Assembly: GCA_002633025.1 (NCBI GenBank)
Contig: NMRB01000151.1
Coordinates: forward strand, 70,271-134,270
Direction: 5' to 3'
Source of the DNA: Notospermus geniculatus
Taxonomy: Eukaryota; Nemertea; Pilidiophora; Heteronemertea; Lineidae
DNA: 64,000 bases
Positions within the stretch are counted from its first letter, which is position 1, and each line of letters opens with the position of its first letter. The notes under the pieces are model-generated. The model worked only from the letters and a program-made list of their open reading frames with translations, searched no databases and had not been told where the DNA came from. A program made the translations under genes and the position numbers. Below, in pieces: positions 21,252-35,939 of the stretch.

Positions 21252-23937
21252 TTAAGCCACTCCGCAAATTTTGTTGTAAAATGGATGGTCGAGGTTGTCT
21301 AACCCTCCTACCATATATCGCATTCGCTGTCTGTGCTTTATTCGTAATGTCCATTGCTATCTGACCTAACTGTGGACAGACCTCGGGTTGTCCCGCCGTC
21401 GAATAGCCTAGGTAGATTAGTGTAATTTACAGTCAATCGTGTGCGGATGGCCTGATAGGCGTGGCATGGTTGACCCCACCCCCAGTTGGCTTCTGGCTCT
21501 CAAAATACTAATGCATGGTGTGATATGGAACCTCCAGCAGTATGCTCGGTGGCACTGCTGCGAGGGTGGCAGCCAGATAAACATTCCATCATCAGTGTTT
21601 CACTTTGTTACGCTTCACTACAAATGTGCTAATATATAGTTCAATAGCACACCACCCTGTTTCTATTTTTACCAGCAATGGTCGGACAAACATTAGATAA
21701 CAAGTAGACTTGACTGAGTGACCACATTGTCGATGGTGATGAGACAGGACAAAAGCAAAGTCGGACGAACAAGACAATGAAATTGACAAGTCCGACGTCA
21801 TTTGGGCGGTTCGCTGTTCCAAGAAGAACAGGTTTATGTATGTTCCAATGTATAGCATCAATGTATGTAAATAATTATCGCCGTCTAATTGAGATTTAAA
21901 TAAAAACTTTTGTATCATACTGCAATACTCGTTTTCTTTTATGGTATCGAAGCCGGAGTTGCCGGCCAGGATGGATATGGAATCAATGACACTGGGTAAA
22001 AGTTACATTATTGTGGTCCTGAGATCCAAGTCAAAAACTCTGTGGAACCTTGCGTAATTTCAAGTTTCCGCATGTAATTAAAATGAGATACCCAAAAGTC
22101 TGATGAATATTATGCACAATGATAGTTAAACTCTTTATTACTAGTATTTCTTTGGAACAAGAATGCAAACGAATTGCACCATAAAAATCCTCCCTTTTCA
22201 TAACATTTCAACTGACACGTATCTTTTAACTTGGTTAAGAAGTAAAGGGAGCTCTTTGTAGGAATACCAAACACTGAGATGTGAAATGATCGCCATGCAG
22301 CGAGGTCAATTTACCAGCCTCTGTATTACTGCTCAGTCAGCAAAGTCTCAAACATGAACTGCCCTCAGAATCAGAAGGACATTGACCTCTATGAAGTAAC
22401 TTCCAGTCACCAAGGAAGCTGACCTCTATGAAGTAATCAAAAAACTTCCAGTCACAAGGAAGTTGACAAGGAAGTAATCAAAAAAAAACTTCCACAGTCA
22501 ACAAGGAAGTTGACCTCTTCCACATAATGAACCTCAGGCATATCAGGGACAAGCACTGATGTTTCTGACAACCCCGGTAGAGAAACCTACCAATGGAGGA
22601 GGTTCACCGTGGAAGGGCCAGGTAAAAATGCCCCCGAGATGACTGTCTGATTGGTCCATTATTACAAGTACAACAACCCAAATGATGAACAAGACAGACA
22701 GTGACCACAGAACAATCTATGCCGCATCACTCTAGCTTATAAAGAACACAGAGTGCCCGTTGCTGTTTTCCATTTTGAATATGAAAATACATACATCTTG
22801 ATAATAATTCATTCCTACGATTACGAATGATAAAGTATTTGCTACTATTACTACTACTACTATTGTATCAATAAACATGAAGTATTTCATTAATCAACAT
22901 GCACATACATGTATATATTAGACATCTCACTTAGACAAATTTTGATAAACCCTGACTGTTAATTCAAATCTCACCACCACCTCACCATCCAAATACAATG
23001 TTCCTCAATCAAAAGAGCAAAGAAAATAATTGAACTGCTCTGATATAGCATTCCACTAACAGGAGTGGAAATTTAGACAGCACTACTGATGGAATCAACT
23101 GGAAGAAAATCAACTAAAGAAGACCAGACCTATGTCTATGATCCTGAATGGGCCAATGTTGTCCCAGATAGGCCTAGGCCAAGTTGCAACTTAACTAAAA
23201 CTAAAAACTAAAAACCTGATCCTGGAGAAATCAAGGCAAACTGAGGGGACACAACATTGTGTCAATGTTAAGCTTACCACTTTGGGGCCAAATGACCTTG
23301 ACCTACGGTTACATGACCTAGTTAGGGTTTCATGACCTAGTTAAGGTTACATGACTTAATTAGGGTTACATGACCTAATTAGGGTTACATGACCTAATTA
23401 GGGTAAACAAACCCAACCTAACTCCTTTGTGTAATATGTGCAAGGTAATTATTTTGCCTGCAGATAGGAATGAGTGTACCGGTATACCGGTACTAAAACA
23501 TCACAGAATTATTACTATTGAAATCATGCAATTTTACAGTTACGGAACTTCTGGACAACTCCAAAAATTAAATCTCATACTTCAATCGTGTTTATAACAC
23601 GCAGTACACATACCCTACCTGTTACTATAAAATATATCACTTAATTAAGAAGAGACTATTTACACATGTGCAATTCATCTCAATAATGACGCAATATACT
23701 TTAATAAATGAAATGATAAACTCTTCTCTATTGATAAGTATTAGTAGATACCACAGAATGAAATGTCCAGGGACATTGTGCTCACCAAGCGGTTTAGAAA
23801 CGTGCCACCTCTCTTATCGACAATGACGACGACAGACAACACACCATGAGAGAAGCTCACCTCACAGAGGTGAGCTAAAAACCCCATGAAATCTGCCATC
23901 AGTATTCTGACAATCACCAAGAACTCGAAAACAGGCT
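21252..23937. repeat. Tandem duplication, copy 1 (~2.7 kb)
   Basis: Starts TTAAGCCACTCCGC and ends AACTCGAAAACAGGCT; the same stretch recurs at 24303-27287 with scattered substitutions and indels. No exon is recognised. A 23-residue frame (MDGRGCLTL... to 21363) is conserved in both copies but is too short to assign. The copy contains an empty site GTATCTTT (22219-22226) for the foldback element in copy 2. Confidence 0.85.
23292..23404. repeat. 19-bp minisatellite, about 5.5 units
   Basis: Unit ATGACCTAATTAGGGTTAC with variants. Each unit contains the telomere-like TTAGGGTT. The duplicate copy is at 26636-26760. Confidence 0.85.
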
Positions 23938-25264
23938 ATAGAAGCGCGGCTCAACGGGCGGCGCGTTTGGGATACCACGATGGGGGATTGATCGCCCGTC
24001 TCATTGATTACTCTTCCAACAGATTCTAACACACCGGTCGCATGGGGGCGTTGAAGTCCAGCAGGAACGATCGAGCTGGTCATTCATTGCCATTGTCATC
24101 GTAGGCTGGGCGAGTATGGTATTGTTAGGTCAGCGAGAGCCAATCATGGTTGTCCTATTCAATAAAGTGGTCGAGGAGGGTTGGGCTTACCGCGTTGTGT
24201 CAGCGCGCGCGTCTTTTTATGAAAGAAACCTATTCAGTTACACGCCAATGGGTCGCTTGGAATGTGCTTGTCTGGGGGAAAACCCAATGACTATAGATCG
24301 ACCTTAAGCCACTCCGCAAATTTTGTTGTAAAATGGATGGTCGAGGTTGTCTAACCCTCCCACCATATATCGCATTCGCTGTCTGTGCTTTATTCGTAAT
24401 GTCCATTGCTATCTGACCTAACTGTCGACAGACCTCGGGTTGTCCCGCCGTCGAATAGCCTAGGTAGATTAGTGTAATTTACAGTCAATCGTGTGCGGAT
24501 GGCCTGATAGGCGTGGCATGGTTGACCCCGCCCCCAGTTGGCTTCTGGCTCTCAAAATACTAATGCATGGTGTGATATGGAACCTCCAGCAGTATGCTCG
24601 GTGGCACTGCTGTGAGGGTGGCAGCCAGATAAACATTCCATCATCAGTGTTTCACTTTGTTACGCTTCACTACAAATGTGCTTATATAGTTCAATAGCAC
24701 ACCACCCTGTTTCTATTTCTACCAGCAATGGTCGGACAAACATTAGATAACAAGTAGACCTGACTGAGTGACCACATTGTCGGTGGTGATGAGACAGGAC
24801 AAAAGCAAAGTTGGACGAACAATGAAATTGACAAACTTGTCCGACGTCATTTGGGCGGTTCGCTGTTCCAAGAAGAACAGGTTTATGTATGTTCCAATGT
24901 ATAGCATCAATGTATGTAAATAATTATCGCCGTCTAACTGAGATTGAAATAAAAACTTTTGTATCATACTGCAGTACTCCTTTTCGTTTATGGTATCGAA
25001 GCCGGAGTTGCCGGCCAGGATGGATATGGAATCAATGACACTGGGTAAAAGTTACATTATTGTGGTCCTGAGATCCAAGTCAAAAGCTCTGTAGAACCTT
25101 GCGTAATTTCAAGTTTCCGCATGTAATTAAAATGAGATACCCAAAAGTCTGATGAATATTATGCACAATGATAGTTAAACTCTTTATTATTTCTTTGGAA
25201 CAAGAATGCAAACGAATTGCACCATAAAAATTCTAGTCCCTTTTCATAACATTTCAACTGACAC

Positions 25265-25585
25265 GTATCTTTCACAGGGACTTGACGCGAGATAGTAAAA
25301 GCTAGGGTTATAACCCTAACCCTATCTAGGGTTTTCACCTTCATTTAGGGTTATACTTAGGGTTACAACCCTCAACTAGGGTTGGGGTTAAACACAAAAA
25401 AATAAAAATTCCCCTATAGGTATACCTAGGGGGATTTTTATTTTTTTGTGTTTAACCCTACACCCTAACCCTAGTTGAGGGTTGTAACCCTAAGTACAAC
25501 CCTAAATGAAGGTGAAAACCCTAGATAGGGTTAGGGTTATAACCCTAGCTTTTACTATCTCGCGTCAAGTCCCTGTGGTATCTTT
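25265..25585. mobile_element. Foldback DNA transposon with 8-bp target duplication (hAT-like MITE)
   Basis: The element is 25273-25577 (305 bp), flanked on both sides by GTATCTTT (25265-25272 and 25578-25585). Its ends are CACAGGGACTTGACGCGAG and the exact complement CTCGCGTCAAGTCCCTGTG, and nearly the whole element is two complementary arms of ~150 bp meeting near 25420. The arms are full of AACCCT/AGGGTT, the animal telomere motif. The homologous position in copy 1 (22219-22226) has a single uninterrupted GTATCTTT, so insertion is directly shown. An 8-bp duplication points to the hAT superfamily; there is no transposase. Confidence 0.92.
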
Positions 25586-26635
25586 TAACTTGGTTAAGAA
25601 GTATAAACGGAGCTCTTTGTAGGAATACCAAACACAGAGATGTGAAATGATTGCCAGCGAGGTCAATTTACCAGCCTCTGTATTACTGCTCAGTCAGCAA
25701 AGTCTCCAACATGAACTGCCCTCAGAATCAGAAGGACATTGACCTCTATGAAGTAACTTCCAGTCACCAAGGAAGCTGACCTCTATGAGGTAATCAAAAA
25801 ACTTCCAGTCACAAGGAAGCTCACAAGGAAGTAATCGAAAAAAAACTTCCACAGTCACCAAGGAAGTTGACCTCTTTCACATAATTAAGTGTTCTGATCA
25901 GAATTAAACCCGAACATCACGCATGTCAGGGGACAAGCACCGATGTTTCTGACAACCCGGGTAGAGAAACCTACCAGTGGAGGAGGTTCACCGTGGAAGG
26001 GCCAGGTAAAAATGCCCCTGAGATGACTGTCTGATTGGTCCATTATTACAAGTACAACAACCCAAATGATGAAGACAGACAGTGACCACAGAACAATCTA
26101 TGCCGCATCACTTCTTATAATCCATGACACATTATAAAGAAGACAGAGTGCCCGTCGCTGTTTTCCATTCTGAATATGAAAATACATACATCTTGATAAT
26201 AATTCATTCCTACGAATGATAAAGTATTTCCTACTATATGTATCAATAAACATGAAGTATTTCATTAATCAACATGCACATATATATTAGACATCTCACT
26301 TAGACAAATTTTGATAAACCCTGACTGTTAATTCAAATCTCACCACCACCTCACCATCCAAATACAATGTTCCTTGATCAAAAGAGCAAAGAAAATGAAG
26401 TGCTCTGATTAGCATTCCAACAAGTGGAAATTTAGACAGCACTGGAAGAAAATCAACTGAAGAAGACCAGGCCTAGGTCTATGATCCTAAATGGGCTGAT
26501 GTTGTCCCAGATAGGCCAAGGCCAAGCTGCAACTTAACTAAAACGAAAAACGAAAAACCTGATCCTGGAGATCAAGGCAAACTGAGGGGACACAACATTG
26601 TGTGAATGTTAAGCTTACCACTTTGGGGCCAAATG

Positions 26636-26760
26636 ACCTTGACCTATGGTTACGTGACCCTTGTATTGTGACCTAGTTAGGGTTTCATGACCTAGTTAGG
26701 GTTACATGACTTAATTAGGGTTACATGACCTAATTAGGGTTACATGACCTAATTAGGGTA
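26636..26760. repeat. 19-bp minisatellite, duplicate copy
   Basis: Same TTAGGG-containing unit as at 23292, with a different first unit. Confidence 0.85.
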
Positions 26761-27287
26761 AACAAACTTAACCTGACTCCTTTGTGCAATATGTGCAAGG
26801 TAATTATTTTGCCTGCAGATAGGAATGAGTGTACACTAAAACATCACAGAATTATTACTATTGAAATCATGCAATTTTACAGTTAGTTACGGAACTTCTG
26901 GACAACTCCAATAATTAAATCTCATACTTCAATCGTGTTTATAACACGCAGTACACATACCCTACCTGTTACTATATAATATATCACTTAATTAAGAAGA
27001 GACTATTTACACATGTGCAATTCATCTCAATAATGACGCAATATACTTTAATAAATGAAATGATAAACTCTTCTCTATTGATAAGTATTAGTAGATACCA
27101 CAGAATGAAATGTCCAGGGACATTGTGCTCACCCAAGCGGTTTAGAAACGTGCCACCTCTCTTATCGACAATGGCGACGACAGACAACACACCATGAGAG
27201 AAGCTCACCTCACAGAGGTGAGCTAAAAACCCCATGAAATCTGCCATCAGTATTCTGACAATCACCAACAAGAACTCGAAAACAGGC

Positions 27288-27690
27288 TGGCTTCAGCTGC
27301 TCAACACTTACGTTTAGTAAAATGGACAACTGAGATCCTGTTAAACAACATGCATGCAATTTCCATTACACACCATCAACTTGACGGTAAGATTGCACAA
27401 GGTGGATTCGCCAACATCCTTGCACCAAAGGTCTTCACAATCGCTCCCCTCCTTGCACTAAAGGGAGGGGTGCGAGTGCAATGACCCGAGATTCTCAGGA
27501 TGGATTCCTGAATGCCCCATTTACCGGTAGTATTTCCTAGTCCNCACACACACACACACCATGATGCGAACAACTCCACTTTTACCACTTGTGAGATTTC
27601 CCTGGTATGCATACCGGGACAGGAGGCCATTAAATGTTAAAGAAAGAAAAACAGACATCATCTGCAGCAAGACAGGTGCCCAGATGATAT
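27288..27690. other. Spacer before the ZFYVE21 3' end
   Basis: No exon is seen. A (CA)n tract begins at the single N (27544), which probably marks a repeat-induced join. Confidence 0.6.
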
Positions 27691-27710
27691 GCCATCAGTC
27701 AAAAATATTC

Positions 27711-27716
27711 TTTATT
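27711..27716 (-). promoter_or_regulatory. Candidate ZFYVE21 poly(A) signal
   Basis: TTTATT on the plus strand is AATAAA on the minus strand, ~660 bp past the first-copy stop codon (28379). It lies in the correct direction and no nearer signal was noticed. Confidence 0.45.
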
Positions 27717-28160
27717 GTCAAAACATGAAAACCCAGACCACTTGCCAAGTTTCCAGTCAAAGTACAATGAACATCATGAACTTTTTTACAACACCACTAG
27801 TCATGACCAGATTTGACCAGGAACAAGGAATGAGAGAAATGGCCCTGATCGCTCTAGAGATGAAGCTGTAGTCACAACAGGTTGCACTCAAACTCAAGAC
27901 TATCAGATAAGTACCGGTAACCCCTGCTTTGGCCCATTCTTTCGAAGACCATACTCAGACAACCCATCTCTGCCAGCTAGGCAAACATTGACCTAGGTAA
28001 GGCAAGTGAGACAGTATAAGACTCAGTGAGAATCGTCATATCAACGACAAAATTTCAATCCAATTCCTCTCTTGGCCACATATCAGCCAGCCCCCAGATC
28101 ATAAAATGTACGTGAACAATGATCAGTATCATCATTTCCAGGCATCAGAGGTGATCATGT

Positions 28161-30203
28161 ATATGATGTAGGCCTATCATCAGCAGGAAGTGACTACAGC
28201 AACAAGAAATGAACTACATGTAATCCTCATCAAATCTGGTCTACAGAGGTATAACTGTTTGGTAGACAATAAGTAGAAAAATATTCCAAAACTTTCTTTG
28301 TGAAGGTTTCCTTTGGAAGCATCCAAGGTGTTGAGCAATCATACAAACATCTGGTGGACCCGACCCCTGGTGATGTGATCAGCAGGACATGTTCATTTCA
28401 TTTGCGTTTGCTTTCTTTGTCTCATACATGAGCTTCATGGCCTGAAAGAGTTGGCAACACTTAGTCAAGTACATTTTCCATTAGTAAGTGAAAGCCAGTG
28501 GTCTACAGAGAATGCTGATGAACACAACCTCGAAGTCAAAGCAAAGATGAAAGGAAGATGTTACCCGCTGCATTGCTGCCAACCACATCATTGACTGCCT
28601 TTTGGTTTGTGCCAGATCTGGTGCCAACATTGTCACCTTTTGATTCTCACCACGACTGTCACGGTACAGGATACAGATCCCTGTCGCTACAGCATTGCCT
28701 GAAATAGAACATATGGATCAAAACATCATAATAACCATCTAGAAATATTAAGGCTGTGGTCACTTTGCCTTCTGACTAGGCCTAGGCACCACTCCGACAA
28801 AAGCCACCAATCACAACACACGAGAGAGCTGCATGCATGTTTTGCACAGAAAATCAGTGAAATTTATCTGTACTACCACGACATACAAAGGACAGTAGTG
28901 TAAGAAACATGCAAGTCGAGTCACAATGAACAATGTAAGAAATCAAGTGGACACAGTAAGAAGATTGACATGAGGGTGTTTATTCTACCAACAAAATAAA
29001 ATGATATCAATGGTATCTGAAAAAGAAACTAATTACAGGTACATGTATTGGTGATGAATAATTCACAATTCACCAACAGGTGCAAATGTGTTTCTATAAT
29101 TAGAGTTTTTGGAACAAAAGAAAAAGTTAAAATAACATCAACCATACACTGAATGGGTAACTGACTGCACTGCACAACAAGAACAGCCTACCTTCTTCAA
29201 CTGAGCAAGCAGGAAGAAATGAATAAATCAACACTTATCATTATCATTGTTTATTTCAAGTAGGCTGGAAATAGAGATGAAAAAATTTCATGCATACAGG
29301 GGCCAGTCATGGTTGAATGCCTATTTAATAGTTGGTGGCTGGGATCTACCATACCGGCAGATCACAATGCCGAAGAGAAGGAAACAGCTAGCATTAGCAT
29401 TTCAAGTCCAAGATACCTCTACCTTACACCATCATTAACTATACTTCTATACCTACCTCCTGGAACTATTTCTGTTGTTAGTAACTGACATGATGAAATC
29501 GTCTGGAGTTCTATTGCCTCATGAATTTCACTGGTTGTACCACTGTCGAACACCACCACTCTGATATGAAAGAAGTCAACATTCAAAGACATGATTCGTC
29601 ATGCTATTGCCACAGTTACCAATAGTTTTTGTAAAAATAAATGAAATTTAACGACCAACTAAAAATCTGAGTTCAAATCTGCATTACAATGGCTTTCAAC
29701 ATCGTAAATTAACATTTTTACACACCTGTGATCTGGAGCAAGTTTACACATGAAGTTTATTTCTTCTTCTGGATCTCTATCTTCATTTAAAGTACTCATT
29801 ACCCGGAACTGGGAGCCTACAAGGAGATATAAGATGACCATTCACGTGGAATACATCAGTCTCTCCTACCACCAAGAAAATTCCTGAAGATTTGAACGAT
29901 TTCACAGGGAGAACACTCAGAATGAAAAGGTGAGCTGAGGGTTTGGATCAAACTTTGGGAATGATGGTGAAAGTTGTTATCAGTCCACAGAATTTTGACT
30001 GAAGGTATGAGATCTTCTGAAGTCCTATTTTGGGACCAGCATTCTCTGACCATAAAAGAGAGTTGTCATCCTTGCAGAGGTGTCCACTACAAGAGGTTCC
30101 ACTCTACTTCCTGAGGAAATCATAGGAATTCACACCAGCAGATCAGGAACTACAACCTACCTGTAGTTAATACTTTCAGATGTTTGTCAAAAAAATCATT
30201 TTC
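28161..30203. repeat. Redundant contig overlap, copy 1
   Basis: This segment, starting ATGATGTAGGCC, is repeated almost base for base at 30205-32280 after a single N at 30204. The copy ends inside a coding exon exactly at the N, which a biological duplication would not do. Confidence 0.9.
28379..30203 (-). CDS. ZFYVE21: ZFYVE21 exons 3(part)-7, redundant assembly copy
   Basis: Exons (minus): 30161-30203 (43 bp of the FYVE exon, cut at the N), 29726-29816, 29457-29560, 28565-28698 and 28379-28441 with stop TGA. Lengths, phases and splice sites equal those of the copy at 30421-32406, and the encoded residues are the same or nearly so. I interpret it as the other haplotype of the same gene, or an unmerged contig end, and not as a second locus. 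The sequence past its stop (to ~27700) provides the only 3' UTR for this gene. Confidence 0.85.
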
Positions 30204-30204
30204 N

Positions 30205-33367
<3,163 letters not shown>

Positions 33368-33937
33368 TTTGGATCAACTTCATTCAGATCGAGGCTGGAG
33401 GGGAGCAGTCATTGCATTGGTCAAAATGCTGTGGTCCATCACCCAAATAACCCCTACCAGCCAAGTTTGCTGGTATTTTATCATGAATCATACTCTGTTA
33501 TATGGGGAAAATGACATTGATTTGCAAGAAAATATTAGTCCGGTCGCAAAACCCCGATTTTGGGCTTAGGTGTTTCTTTTTGAATAACAGCATTTTTTTT
33601 CCAGTTTTCATACATTTGGAGGTTGTGGAATCGGAATTCGTCGAGTGCCACATACATACATACATACATATCCTTGGAAGCTGCTATAACCCTTTAAAGG
33701 GTTTTGAGCTTTTACTATTAAGTACAATTAATAATATCAGTGCACGTAATTGCGCTGGGTGGCATATGGACGTAATCCAAAGAATCAAGTGCTTTGCAGT
33801 CTTCAGCAAATCATGAGTAAAGTCTCTGTATCCACAAATCATTAAATGGGTGGATTCATGATAAAATGCACATTTCTTGTCTCCGCTATTCTTCGGGAGT
33901 TAAAATATCAAAAATGTAAAAAAAAGATTGCAAATTC

Positions 33938-34452
33938 TGCTCTGAAACAGGATTCTTTGATTAGTGGATGATGTGGAACATGTCTCCTGGTATTCCAATG
34001 TAAGGGAGACCATTGATGAGGACAGGAGTGGCAGATTACGCCAGTTTGGAGCATAGGAGACATCACCTTTCCACTGTCTCCCGGTCACCTAAATAGGCTT
34101 CTTTTGAGTAGTGGATGACGTGGAACACGTCTCCTGTGATTCTAATGTAAGGGAGGCCATTGATGATGTCAGGAGAGGCAGATTACCCCAGTTTGGAGCA
34201 AAGGAGACCATCACTTTGCCACTGTCTCCCTGCTCCGAAACAGGACTCTATGATTAGTCGATGATGTAGAAAGTGTCTCCTGTGATTCTAATGTAAGGGA
34301 GACCATTGATGATGACAGGAGAGGCAGATTACGCCAGTTTGGAGCAAAGGAGACCATCACTTTTCTACTGGTGTCCCTGCTCCGAAACAAGTTTCTTTGA
34401 TTAGTTGATGATGTGAAACATTGTCTCTTGTTATTCTAATGCAAGGGAGAAA
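33938..34452. repeat. ~148-bp tandem repeat, about 3.5 units
   Basis: Units start near GATTAGTGGATGATGTGG (33956), recur near 34105, 34250 and 34397, and share TGTAAGGGAGACCATTGATG and GCCAGTTTGGAGCA. Degenerate versions of GCCAGATTGGAG recur three times at 35160-35215. Confidence 0.85.
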
Positions 34453-34540
34453 TTTACTGCACTTTTGCATTTTAAATAGTTTTTTAGGGTAGGCCCTATC
34501 TACGAACCATCCCTTGGCCTGACACACAAACCATGCTAAG

Positions 34541-34868
34541 GCCACCTAAAAAAATTAGATTCTCGTTCCCGCCCTTGCCAAAATTTTCTCTGACTTGCCT
34601 CATTTCCATTTTTTTTTCATTAAAAAACACTCCAACATGTCAAACAAACGTTGAAATGAGTGATTTAAGTGTCCCATTTAAGTTCCTATCAAATTTCCTG
34701 TGTTGACTTTCCAGGGTACGAGACAACATTTAGTATGGTTGGCATAGAATCTCCAGCACTGACAAAAGCCCAAAATAAGTCCACAGAAATAAAAAATAAA
34801 AATAAAATCCACCTCCCTTGCCATCACCTTGAAAAAAAGGACGAGAATCTAATTTTATTTTTTAGGTG
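34541..34868. mobile_element. Candidate inverted-repeat element (328 bp)
   Basis: The left end CCACCTAAAAAAATTAGATT pairs with the right end AATCTAATTTTATTTTTTAG plus GTGG, and continues into TCTCGT / ACGAGA. There is no open frame of note. No clear target duplication was seen. Confidence 0.5.
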
Positions 34869-35939
34869 GTCTAGGCCTAACCCTGAACGGAATAGGGGCG
34901 GGCGCACAGCACGACATCCCCACAGAAAAGCACAGCACCTAGGACCGCTGTCAGTAACCTTCAAGAGTCAGAACAACGATCACAAAATAGTGCCCCCATT
35001 ATGACCATTCACAAAACATACCGTCTGCTTTATTAAAACAATCGTATTATAGCGTAACACCTTCGTGTAATGGGAACATTGTTTAATTAACATACAAAGT
35101 ACAGGTAATTAGGCCTGCCATATACCATAACAATGGTGACACATGTGTTCACCACCGCCTGACCGCGTACGCCAGATTGGAGTACCCCAGTTTGGAGTTA
35201 CGCCAGATTGGAGCGCTCCTTTCTCGAGGATACATTTTCTCAAGATGGCTGCCCCCATGAAAATAGATATTTGACATGTTTGATGAAAAATTCTATCAAT
35301 ATTTGCATAACAGATGATAATTCGAAAGAAATAATCGCCTTACGTTGAAAAATGAAACTCCAAATTAATTTCTCTATCTAGTGGAACGTCAATGAGGATG
35401 TTTCATGGCCGTCTATGTGACTTTCTACGACTTTCTTTTCGCCGGAAATTTGCTGCTGACACTGACAGTACACACATGCACATGATGATGATGCACATGC
35501 TATGCATGTCAATGTCAATTTGAATTTGTCAGTGCACTGTTCACCCATGTACTTCAAAGTGCTGATTGTGTGTTCATGGTGCCGCTAGAAGTGGATGTTA
35601 GGAATGGCACGTCATTAACGTAATGTTACTTGGACACGAGTCAGTCATTGAGAGGGATTGACATTAATTGATCAGTGTGGCGCACGTCGTCGTCGAACAA
35701 AAAGAGCTGCCAGGTCCAGGATACATACCACATCCGCCCGATTGTTGACATCGGCAGCATAGTGCCTCGCCTGCCACGTGGTGCATGCTGCAGTACTGCT
35801 GTAGTCGGGGACGGGGTCATGGTCATGGATGTAGTGGCTTAATTGGCAACTCGTGACTATGTCATCAACTACAACAATCAAAAGCATCAGATTCATGAGG
35901 ATGGTGTAGAAACCAGTAGATTTCTGCAACTGTAATACA

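Larger units (their letters stand above)
24303..27287. repeat. Tandem duplication, copy 2 (~3.0 kb)
   Basis: Second copy of 21252-23937, separated from it by 365 bp of unrelated sequence and no N. The extra length is mainly the 305-bp foldback element at 25273. It may be a real tandem duplication or two haplotypes placed in series. Confidence 0.85.
33368..35939. other. Intergenic region between divergent ZFYVE21 and Kelch genes
   Basis: No exon is recognised. The region holds a ~148-bp tandem repeat (33938-34452) and a candidate inverted-repeat element (34541-34868). The two promoters must lie here, but no TATA or other motif could be assigned. Confidence 0.6.

Noticed and set aside
21176-21364. 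Short hydrophobic frame conserved in both tandem copies (MDGRGCLTL...)
   Set aside because: Only 23 codons are shared, no splice partner was found and conservation is expected from the recent duplication.
26984-27271. 95-codon minus-strand frame in duplicated copy 2
   Set aside because: The frame is broken in copy 1 (23862-24083 differs), and there is no recognised domain.
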